Source: Ceratothoa steindachneri
Lineage: Eukaryota; Arthropoda; Malacostraca; Isopoda; Cymothoidae
Length of the DNA: 64,000 nucleotides
Assembly: GCA_963969495.1 (NCBI GenBank)
Contig: OZ018330.1
Coordinates: forward strand, 69,549,210-69,613,209
Reading direction: 5' to 3'
In this document: in pieces, positions 23,201-32,049 of the stretch
How positions within the stretch are numbered: position 1 is the first letter of the stretch
How the letters are laid out: every line of letters begins with the position of its first letter
Position numbers and translations under genes: made by a program
The notes under the pieces: generated by a model
What the model was told of the DNA's origin: nothing
Databases searched by the model: none
The model's input: the letters and a program-made list of their open reading frames with translations, nothing else

Positions 23201-24670
23201 GAGGACAGTCAGGAATTGAATAGTCAGTCAGGATGCGCCTGGAAGGACTGTCCGGCAAGTTCATCTTGCGAACGACGAGTTGAGAAGAGTAACGCAGTGT
23301 TTGCATGTCTTCATCTTGTCCCTGGGCAAGCGCTATTGTTGCATGATCGATGGGCGCAGTGTAGGAGAGTTGCGTGCCCGAAATCGATGAAATGCGAGAG
23401 AGCGCGTCCGGTGGGAAGTTTGAAGAACCAGGAACGTAGCGAATATCGTTCGTCATCTGCAGCATGAAGTCAAGATGACGAGTGTCAACTGCAGTGTGTA
23501 CTGACGAAGTACTACGAGACGAACATGCACCGACCAAGGGTTTATGGTCAGTAAAAATAGTAAATTCACGCCCTTCCAAATGATGGCGGAAGTGGCAGAC
23601 AGCGAGATATATTCCGAGGAGTTCTCGAGAGAACGTTGAATATCTTTTTTATAAGAGAGCGAAAGAAAAAAGCAAGAGGTTGCCATTGGTCAAAAACTTT
23701 CTGCTGCAAAGTTGAACCTGCGTGGGTTGAGGATGCATCTGAGGCGACGCTGATGGGGGCTCCTGGAGAAGGATAAGCCAATTCCACAGCGCGGGCAATA
23801 GCCTCTTTGGTGCGAGAGAATGAATCGCACGCCTCAGCGGACCATTCAAGAGGAGAGTTCTTTTTGGTCTTGGTGAGCATAGAGTTGAGAGGTTGCATGA
23901 CCTGGGCACATTTAGGGATGAATCTGTGGTAGAAATTGACCATGCCACAGAAACTCCTGAGTTGTTTGCGTGATGTAGGACGAGAAAAGTTTCGCATCGC
24001 GATAATTTTATCTTCGAGTGGGCTAATCCCTGCACTCGAGACATAGTGCCCCAAGAATGAGAGGTGCGGGACACCAAAGAGGCACTTTGAGGTGTTTAGT
24101 ACGATACCGTACTCCTGAAGACGATAAAAAACTTGGCGAAGGTGAGAAAGGTGTTCCTCCAGCGAGGAAGATGATATTAGGAGGTCTTTGATATAGCAAA
24201 ATACAAACGGAAGACCCCTAAGGACTTGATCCATAAAGCGCTGGAAAGTTTGACCAGAGTTACGCAATCCATATGGCATCTTGACCATTTCGAAAGCACC
24301 AAACGGAGTGGTGATGTTTGTCTTTGCGACATCATCAGGGTGAATTGGGATCTGGTTGAAAGCACGAACCAGATACAAGCGAGAAAAAATCGTACAGCAA
24401 TGGAGAGAAGAGGTAAAATCGGCTAAGTACAGCAAGGAATAACGATCAGGAATTGTTATAACGTTGAGCCTTGTAATCATCAACTGCTCTGAATTCCCCC
24501 GGCGTGGATTTGGGCACAATGTGAAGTGGAGAGGCCCACGGAGAAGAGGAAGGGCTACAAATACCTGAATCAATCATGAATTGGAATTCATCACGCATAG
24601 CAGAGAGTTTATCAGGTGCTAGACGGCGTGGCCGTGAGAATACAGGACCTCCTGTTGTCTCGATCCGATG
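23201..24670 (-). pseudogene. Gypsy reverse transcriptase and RNase H
   Basis: RT blocks, read leftwards on the minus strand: DKLSAMRDEFQFMIDSGI (about 24600), SPWASPLHIVPKS (about 24530), AFNQIPIHPDDVAKTNI (24340), KMPYGLRNSGQTFQRFMD (24270), then FCYIKDLLIS (24195), where the conserved Y-x-D-D is Y-I-K-D. FLGHYVSSAGISP and CGMVNFYHRFIP follow. RNase H: VASDASSTHAGSTL, FTDHKPLVGA and DALSRI end near 23390. A frame break near 24450 lies inside the RT fingers and another near 23570-23640 inside RNase H. Confidence 0.88.
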
Positions 24671-24849
24671 CAACACACTATGTTTAATGGGCCTGTCCTT
24701 CGAAGGTGGAAGTGTGATCTCATGAAACTCCTGAAGGAGGCACTGAAACGGTGGCTCGGTGGATGGGAGACGAATAGAGAGGAGGGAACTCTGAGAAGGT
24801 GAGTACGAATCTGAGACATTAAGGAGAGTTTTGCGGTCGACAAGCTTTC

Positions 24850-25250
24850 GTTGTCGAGAATCGACCAAGAGGTCGTGAGCCGAAAGAAAGTCGAGGCCCA
24901 ATATTGGACAATCTACCTAGGTCATGATGAAAGTCCATCGAAAAACCCGCCGGAGACCGAGTGAGACTTGAAGGTTACGCCTTCCATAGGTCCTAATATT
25001 GGTCGAATTGGCTGCCTTCAGAACTAAATCTGAAGGGGCAGAAGCTTTGTTGGCCTTAGAAATTGGTATGACACTGCATTCAGAACCAGTGTCCACCAAG
25101 AATGAAAATTCAGAAAGTGGGTCAAAAATACGAAATGGACGAGCTACTTGAGGAAATAAGGTGTAGGCAGGGGATATAGACCATTTTGCCTGATGCCTTT
25201 CTAGTTTCAGTTTGTGGTTGAGAGACTGGAGTGAGAGGAATGCCATAATT
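24850..25250 (-). pseudogene. Gypsy retropepsin-like protease
   Basis: FSFLVDTGSECSVIP (about 25110) contains the DTGS active-site motif of retroviral-type aspartic proteases, which cleave the Gag-Pol precursor. The C-terminal flap/dimer region continues to ILGLDFLSAHDLLVD (about 24890), but a TAG stop at about 24917 separates it, so the two parts are in the same frame yet not translated together. Confidence 0.85.
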
Positions 25251-25319
25251 TGAAGGTTTGGAAATTTAAATTTGAGGATTTAGAGAAAGTGGTTGAGTTA
25301 GGTGAAGTGAGCAAACTGG

Positions 25320-26476
25320 AGGGTTGAGATTTGAAGATACTGGGTCCAAATATGTGCACGGTTGCAAGCATTTTAGAGCTTGTGCACCCTATTTGTTGTG
25401 GTACCAGCACCATTGAGTTGGATGAGAGGAAAGGGAAAAGTTATGCTTCGGGAGACTACTTGGCGCAGTGTGTGAAGAAGCATAACTGTGGCTACAAGGC
25501 TGTGTACAGTGTACAGAGTTGTGCCCGTACATTTGATGATACCAGCATAGGCTCTGGTGGTGTGGAAGATAGTGAGAATAGTTGGAGGAATGAGGGTGAA
25601 AATTTGCTGTCTCTCACCTCTTGCATCGGGATGCCCTCGTTGGTTTCTCATTCGTGAACCAGAGCGGGACCTGCGCCTTCGATCGCCAAACCCGTGTCCG
25701 TGCTCGCTTTGTGGTTCACGCTGCAGCTTTAACCGCTGGATGTCGGCTTCCATCCTCCGTATCGAAGCCTCAAGGTCTCTCGATAGGGAAGATGGAACCA
25801 TTGAACGCTCGGCCCGTTCGTCAGAGGAGCTCGACCTGACTCGAACCTGCGAAATTGAAGCATTGTTAAATGGGCCGTGAGTTTGGCCGTTGCCCCAATT
25901 CACATAAGGACTTTTATACAATTTATCTGCGGCTGCAGCAACCTCATCAATGCTCGTGGGGTTCGAGCTTAGGATTAATTGCCTAATTACCTCGGAGATT
26001 CCTCTCATGAAAATTTCGGTGAGGAGAGGGATAAAAAGTTCAATTTGAGCACCTTTTACCCTGATAAGGTCCTTCAGATGAGTTAAAAAGGAAGTAGGAC
26101 TCTTATCTCCCATTTCCTGAGTATTCAGGAGCTCTCTCAGGTCATCTATTTGGGACCTACCATATGTATTGAGAAAAGGCTCATTCAGGCGGTCTAAAAC
26201 ATAAGCCTGTTCCCCGTTAATTAACACTTCCCTGAACTGAATAAAGGTACTTATGGGTAACCGCTGGATAATTGCTGATACTTTCTCCTCTTCAGTGATG
26301 TTTTGTGGTTTAAGGAGGAGGGATGAGACTTCCAACCATGCAATTGGGTTTGCAGGATCAAACACGGCAAGAGAGAGGTACGCATGTGGTTGTCTATGCG
26401 CAGACTGAGGGTTCGATGCAGACGGTTGGGCACTAACTGATGTCCTTAGTTGGTGTGTTTGGTCCATCATAGTCAC
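25320..26476 (-). pseudogene. Gypsy Gag with duplicated CWYH-C-C motif
   Basis: ATG at 26476; 367 codons open. N-terminal capsid-like part includes NPIAWLEVSSLLLKP, VSAIIQRLPISTFIQF, LLNTQEMGDKSPTSFLTHLKDL and FMRGISEVIRQLIL, a pattern shared with Gag proteins of arthropod and flatworm Gypsy elements. A charged Arg/Ser-rich segment follows (about 25800-25640). In a different frame near 25545 the sequence reads CWYHQMYG ... CTQPC, and near 25405 a second CWYHNK-stop-GAQALKCLQPC. Two such zinc-knuckle-like motifs in tandem suggest a duplication; the second has an internal stop. RNA packaging is the family role. Confidence 0.82.
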
Positions 26477-26846
26477 TGTTTTATGTATACTTTTGCTAGT
26501 TGAATGAAGGTGTTTACGTGAGAAGTAGCTGTGTCTGTGTGAACGTGTGTGTGTGTGTGTTTGTGTGTGTGTAAATTGGTCACGAGCACAGGAATATGAA
26601 GAATTGAGAAACTAAGGAAATTGTCCACTCGTTGAATATAGGGAATAATATTAAATAAAAATGACGTGAATTATGATAATTGGGAGGATGATGTTAAAGA
26701 TTACACGCGATATAAAAAAATGAACACGTGAATAAAAAAAATGCTCGAGCGAGGTTCTGGGACGAAATTGACGCTTGGAGTCAAGAATTATTTTATCGTT
26801 TAAACTTATTGATTGACGGGAGATTACTAAACTTTGAGCACCAATT
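26477..26846 (-). promoter_or_regulatory. Gypsy leader with candidate primer-binding site
   Basis: Untranslated leader between the 5' LTR and Gag. On the minus strand, four bases after the LTR, comes TGGTGCTCAAAGTTT (26829-26843), which has the TGG start expected of a tRNA primer-binding site. The tRNA cannot be named by eye. A GT-rich run lies at 26548-26572. Confidence 0.6.
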
Positions 26847-27750
26847 TTATAGTATATGGTTATCTATCTGATTTATCTTCTGTTAATAAATTAGCCTAAA
26901 TAGCGTTTCGGAAACCATAACCATAAATTTGTTTGGTCGAAGTTGTCTGCCGTTAGTTTTAGGCCTAAGGCGACATCAAAATAAATTTTGGAATAATGAA
27001 CTGGGCTTTAAGAAAGACAATTACACAAATATAATATATTCATAGAATCAACGAATATGCAATGAGATAAGTAGATTAGGTATACAATGTAAGATATTTT
27101 AACATATGATTTACAGTAACAAGATGCGAAGAGAATTGAAGAATGTGAAATGAATATCGTGCAATAATATGGTAAAGAATAGTGAAATAATAATATAGTA
27201 ATTAATAGTGTGAATAATAGAGTGACTTTGATGGACTATGAATTAGGGGCTGCAATGAAAAGTAAATATAATTAGGACTTACTCTCCTATGGTCGTTTGC
27301 AAAGAATGTGAAAGTAGAATTAACTAAGTATTTGTTTGGAGGTAAATGACTAATTGTAGATGGAATGATTACCAACCTTTATACGAAGAAAGCTGCGCGT
27401 CGACTGGGAAAGAATAGTGTGCTATTTTGTCGAGCTGGAAACGTGTGTTTGTTTGTTTGTGTGTGAAATTAAGGAGATGATGTTTGGAAAGGAATACGTT
27501 AAATGAATTGACAAGTAAAATAAATGAATTAATTAACTATTAAGTTTAACATAAAATGATTTAATTTACAAAAGTTAAGTAAAATAATTGGAAGATTGAA
27601 TTGACAATGTTAAAGTAAATTAATTGAATGATTAAATTGACAAAGTTAAAAGATTGCATAATATGAATATTAAATAATAATTGATGTATATCCATATTTA
27701 AGTTTCCCAGGAGGTTTTTATTATAGGAATGCCCAGCGGCATTGCTATAA
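26847..27750 (-). repeat. Right (5') LTR of Gypsy element
   Basis: Begins TTATAGTATATGG and ends GCATTGCTATAA, so the terminal inverted repeat TTATAG/CTATAA is intact here while the left LTR has one change. It should contain the promoter; no TATA motif stands out against the high AT content. Confidence 0.87.
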
Positions 27751-28237
27751 CCTCTATCAGACACAAGAGTTACGAAGATAGATTACGGGAATTACACTTG
27801 TTCTCGCTGGGGACCCGCAGACTGCGTGATCTGCTTATCGAATTGTTCAAAATATTTCGAGGCTTCGACATTGTCGACCGCAGGGATATTTTCCAGCTTA
27901 GCCACAGCAGAACAAGAAATCACGACTACAAACTTCAACTGAAGAGTTACCAGCGTGATCTGTGTGGGAAATTTTTCACATATAGCATCTTCGGCACTTG
28001 GAACGCGTTTCCCTTGGAAGTTGTGAACAGCAATTCTGTTGAACAATTCATTCAAGACTAGACAAAGTCTTGAAAAATAGCTGTTTGCAGACTTAAAGCG
28101 TAGCGCGAGTGCTCTTCTAGAGCGTTAATCTGGCCCTTTAGGGGACTGCGCCTGCTCAAATGTCCACTCAAAGGTACCCTCTTTGAATGGAACGTAATAT
28201 CTACTAGGATACCCTTTTCCTTGTTACTCCTTGTTAC
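27751..28237 (+). mobile_element. CR1-like LINE (subfamily A), copy 4, right part
   Basis: Starts CTCTATCAGACACAAGAG, continuing copy 4 after the Gypsy insertion. One open frame 27729-28061 encodes RHKSYEDRLRELHLFSLGTRRLR, DIFQLSHSRTRNHDYKLQLK and FSTYSIFGTWNAFPLEVVNSNSVEQF-like C-terminal blocks. The 3' UTR has GGTACCCTCTTTGAATGG and the tail CCTTGTTACTCCTTGTTAC ends at 28237. Confidence 0.85.
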
Positions 28238-28270
28238 ACACACACACACACACACATACACACACACACA

Positions 28271-28301
<31 letters not shown>

Positions 28302-28302
28302 G
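28236..28302. repeat. (CA)n/(CT)n microsatellite
   Basis: About 33 bp of CA repeats then about 30 bp of CT repeats, between the tail of copy 4 and the next CR1-like fragment. Confidence 0.95.
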
Positions 28303-29384
28303 AGCTATCCTCACACTCGTGGTCGCGAATGATGTACACCGTTTTGACAGCTCGACTACCGAGATTGTATATCGAGCAAGGGACCTAATTATAGCGGCCA
28401 AAGTGAAATCGAATAAAGTGGGGGTAATTGGGATAATTCCAAGATTAAAAGCGACTCTGAGAATGCAGTCAAGTTCAATCTACACAAATAAATGTCTTAA
28501 ACGTTTATGTCCAAAAATGGGATTTAAGTTTTTCAATTGTTGGAATGATTTTCAGGACAAACCGTCACTTTTTTTTTAATGATGGTATTCATTTAAATTC
28601 AGTGGGTAATTAGAAGCTGTGCAGAATTGTTAAAGAAAACCCTCCGTAATTTCTATAGTATGTAAGTTATTTGCCCCAAGTCATAGATGCGCCGAACCGG
28701 ATTTCACGCGAGGAGTCAATAAATTTAGGCTTGCAGGGAAACGCTCCAGCCATACGAGAGAGGGACGCTGTTATTTAAAATGAAAATTAAAATGCATTTA
28801 CGCCAATGTTCTGAGTTTAAGAAACAAACTGCTTGAATTTAAAGCCATGATTCAAGAGGGCGATTACGATATCATATGTATTAGCAAGACGCGGTTAGAT
28901 ACAGCTTCTAGAGACCTCATTGCGGATTTAATATAGAAGGGTACACAATTTATCACAAGGACCGACTAACTGGGAGAGGCGGTGGAGTTTTAGCTTACGT
29001 AAAGGAGGGAATAAATGCGATGACGATGGCCACGACGACCGTAAATATGAAAAGCGTGGTTCTTCTAATTGAGCTCAAATGTGCTAAAAAAATAAAATTA
29101 ACTTAGCCGTTACCTATCGCCCCCTATCTCTATTAGAATCAGAGAATGTACTACTCTTTGAGTGCTTTTTATCTATGGTGAGATAAGGAAAACAATAATT
29201 TGTGGAGATTTAAATTATCCTCACGTTAACTTTACAAACTATACTTCGGATAAAGTTGGGGAGAGATTGGTCAATTTCATTCAGGATAATTTTCTTGTAC
29301 AAAAAGTAGAGGAACCTACGCGTGATCAAAATATACTTGATTTGAGAATTTCAAAGGAGGAGACTTTGGTAGAAAACGTTTGCA
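28303..29384 (+). mobile_element. CR1-like LINE (AT-rich subfamily), ORF1 end and ORF2 start
   Basis: Different subfamily from copies A. 28303-28619 is the second half of an ORF1 esterase: VVANDVHRFDSS, VGVIGIIPRLKATL and, after a frame change in a T run, NDGIHLNSVGN (the D-x-x-H motif). 28780-29384 is the ORF2 endonuclease: LRNKLLEFKAMI, DRLTGRGGGVLAYVKEGI, IICGDLNYPHVNF (GDxN motif) and VEEPTRDQNILDLRIS. It breaks off at 29384 in the middle of the endonuclease, without a 3' end, and is joined directly to a piece of subfamily A. The missing 3' end implies rearrangement after insertion. Confidence 0.8.
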
Positions 29385-29744
29385 TGGCAAATGCCTTTTA
29401 ACGTGAACCAATGCAAAGTGATGCATATCGTCTACCGAAACTCCCAATCTTAGTATATCCTTAAGGGCACTTCTCTTGAATCCACCGACACTGAAAAGGA
29501 CTTGGGTGTAACTATAACTAGTGATCTAAAGTTCTCGAGGCAGTGTATTGAGGCGAAGAAGAAAGCCCAAAAGAAACAAGGTTATATAAAGCGACAGTTT
29601 GGATATTGGAACAAGAAGATAGTACTGTGTTTGTATAACTCCCTTGTCCGACTGCACCTGGAGTATGCTATTCAATTTTGGAGTCTTTCGCTTTGAAAGG
29701 ATATCGCCAGATTATGTAGAACGTGTGCAAGCCAGAGCAACGAA
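29385..29744 (+). mobile_element. CR1-like LINE (subfamily A), internal fragment
   Basis: Starts GGCAAATGCCTTTTAACGTG and ends GCCAGAGCAACGAAAT, i.e. RT thumb region only: QCKVMHIV-like, LGVTITSDLKFSRQCIEA (29502), a LYNSLVRLHLEYAIQFW block. Both ends are internal to the element, so it is neither a normal 5'-truncated insertion nor part of the adjoining copies. It is joined to a different subfamily on each side. Confidence 0.8.
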
Positions 29745-30330
29745 ATCATCCAATCAATGATTAGTTTATGTCATTAAAGTTAGCTGCCTGGCGCCATCTT
29801 GAATTCAACGACGAAAGAGTGAAGGCAGCCGTAAACCGTCAGTAAGTGTTTTCTTCTGTAGTTTTACTTATTGTTCTAAATCAGTTCTTCAAAAATATAC
29901 ACTTATTTACAAATCACATAATTCATAGATAGATCTAAATTATTTTTCCGTGCCTGATACTAAACAAGTAGTTCTACACCGAATAGGCTAAATTGATCGC
30001 GCCATATTGTTTGACCAAGTCAAATCTCGAACTAAAAAATGCCAGGTGCCGAAAGGTTAAAAGCCTTCTGCTCTAAGTGTAAGTCAGTAAAGTGGTGCAC
30101 AGATTTTTCATAACAAAGCTACTATAGAATTACAGCGTCGAGTTTTTGTATATTCTGTAAACTTGCTGAACGATATGATAAAGAAAAAATAAAAAGAACC
30201 TATGAACATGATCGCTACCCTCGAAAACAAAATTAACTCTTTAGAACTGAAAGAATGCGATTTTAAAAAGAATGAGAACAGAGTAATAAATATTGATAGC
30301 AAGGTAATCAGATTAGAACATTCTGTGGTA

Positions 30331-31298
30331 ATACTTCAGTTTAGGGGCGCACGATAGGGGGCGCTGTTTCTGGGTTACAATTTTGGGCTATAATTTAGGC
30401 GTCATACGTCATAAGGCGAAGCCCCTCATTTCGAAAGTAACTACAAGTGATAATTATTGGCGGAAATAGCCTAAAGTAGGTGGCGCTATCGTCTTCATTA
30501 TTTCAATAAACGTGCAGAGCCGATCGCACGTTTATCAAAATAACAAAGACAATAGCGCCACATAATTTAGGCTATTGCCGCCAAAAACTAACATTTTTCT
30601 AGTATATGAGTATATACTAGGGGGCTATATGCCCTGCAGACCCCCCCCCAATTGATTGAAACTCAGGATCATCGTAGGGGGGTCCTCCCCGCAGTGATAT
30701 ATCCACCACGAGCAGTCCCCTTGAATTTACTCCAAAAAGGTGAAACATATTTGAACATGGGCGAAATATTATGCGGCCAGGTCCGGGGAACAGCGGAGGC
30801 GAGCGCGTGACGCAGATCTTCAGGTCTACCCTATCTCTACCTTTTACTATTATTATTGAGCCGCGCTTCTTTTAAATGAGACCACGATCCATAGAAAAGT
30901 CTACTAAATTGACCGAGGAATTAACACAGTCGTATTGAAGTCGAACAAACCGTATTCACAGGGATCGCGCTCTTTTAACTGCTTCATTTTCAGGGTTGCC
31001 AATGTTTGATATGAGGCTGAATTAAGGGTTGCCAGTGTGTAAAATTAATGGTTTAGTTTCAAAAAATAGTTAAACGAAACATACAAAGTTTACTACATTA
31101 TTAATTATAAAAAATCAATGCATTACTAAATAATATAATTAAGTAGAAGTGCAGGCATTTACTAAATAATAAAGAAGAAAGGAAAAAACAAATACAACGC
31201 CGTGATTGGCCCCCGTTGAAGCTACCGTCTGACCTCATAAAGCCTAGATTGTAGCCCAGAAACAGCACCCCCTATCGTGCGCTTCTAAACTGAAGTAT
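30331..31298. mobile_element. Long-TIR MITE with TA target duplication (mariner-like)
   Basis: Ends are inverted repeats of 51 bp (30331-30381 and 31248-31298) with four mismatches; each starts ATACTTCAGTTTAG. TA flanks both sides (30329-30330 and 31299-31300), as for Tc1/mariner-type elements. 968 bp long and without any transposase-like frame, so it would depend on an enzyme encoded elsewhere. It sits inside a CR1-like ORF1 and carries a second foldback structure near its left end. The superfamily call rests on the TA duplication only. Confidence 0.85.
30457..30584. repeat. 128-bp foldback nested in the MITE
   Basis: Arms of 58 bp (30457-30514 and 30527-30584) are imperfect inverted repeats around a 12-bp spacer CAGAGCCGATCG. 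The arms begin TTGGCGG and meet at CGTG/CACG. The RNA or single strand would form a long hairpin. It may be an older foldback element captured by the MITE or an internal palindrome of it. Confidence 0.85.
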
Positions 31299-32049
31299 TA
31301 TCCAATCTGTTGCATTATTAAATAATAAAGTGAATCAGAAACACAAAAATGGAAACGATTTTTTGACTGTCAGAAATAAAATCCATCTAAACCTAACTTC
31401 ACTGAACCGCCTAAAATAAAGATTCATAACAGATTTCTACCTTTGTCTGAAACACGAAAATGACTCATACTTAATTAGGGAGTCGATAATACGAAATCAA
31501 ATTGATCATTTTGGTGGAAAAATATTAGAAAGCGGAAATTCAGATGTAACCCCGGCGCAGGAATCAAGAAAGTAACCGAAGAAATCGGCAATTTAAACCT
31601 GAAAAATAAAAGATCCCCTGTAATTGCTCTTGTTGGAACAAATGATTTTTTCTGTGGTAAAAACTTTTCTGGAACAGAAAAATTGATCAAAGACTATACC
31701 GAAATGGTTGCAAAAATCAAATAAAAAACAGATCGTGGATTAATTGTTGGCATTTTGCCAAAACTAAAGGAAAAAAATGAAACAATGAGTAGGGCAATTG
31801 GCATAAATGAACGCCTGCGAAGGATATATGAACGTGGGAATGTTGATTTCGTCGACTTTTGGATGAGCTTCATTAACAACAAAGAATATTTCATTCATGA
31901 CGGAATCCATCTTAGTAATAAAGGTAAAAAAAATATGGAGATTTAATTAATTTGAGTCTATATAATATTCTCGAAAAGAAGCGCTCAGATAATAATTCTT
32001 CACTAAGGACCTCGGGAAACGATTCAACCATAGAATCACAAGTAAACAG

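Larger units (their letters stand above)
20837..27750 (-). mobile_element. Ty3/Gypsy-like LTR retrotransposon
   Basis: 6.9-kb element with two LTRs (about 847 and 904 bp), gag, protease, reverse transcriptase, RNase H and integrase on the minus strand in the order PR-RT-RH-IN, which defines Ty3/Gypsy rather than Copia. The LTR ends are TTATAG and CTATAA rather than TG/CA. It interrupts CR1-like copy 4. No target-site duplication is visible and about 80 bp of CR1 sequence present in copy 2 is missing at the junction. All frames are interrupted and the RT active site is altered, so this copy is dead. Confidence 0.9.
30039..31945 (+). pseudogene. CR1-like ORF1, subfamily B, split by a MITE
   Basis: From the ATG at 30039: FCSKCKSVKWCTDF ... 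FCIFCKLAE, matching the Cys-rich N-terminus of the ORF1 at 9408. A Lys-rich, coiled-coil-like segment follows to 30330. After the MITE the esterase part appears: a DSIIR-like block near 31480, ALVGTNDFF (31630, equivalent to the GND block), GLIVGILPKLKEKNET (31738) and HDGIHLSNKGKKN (31897, D-x-x-H motif). Stops at the Phe-Ser-stop near 30108 and several frame changes. RNA binding and an unknown esterase step are the family roles. Confidence 0.78.

Noticed and set aside
20837..27750. Endogenous retrovirus with envelope gene
   Set aside because: After integrase only a Pro/Ser-rich C-terminal extension is seen before the polypurine tract and LTR; no envelope-like frame.
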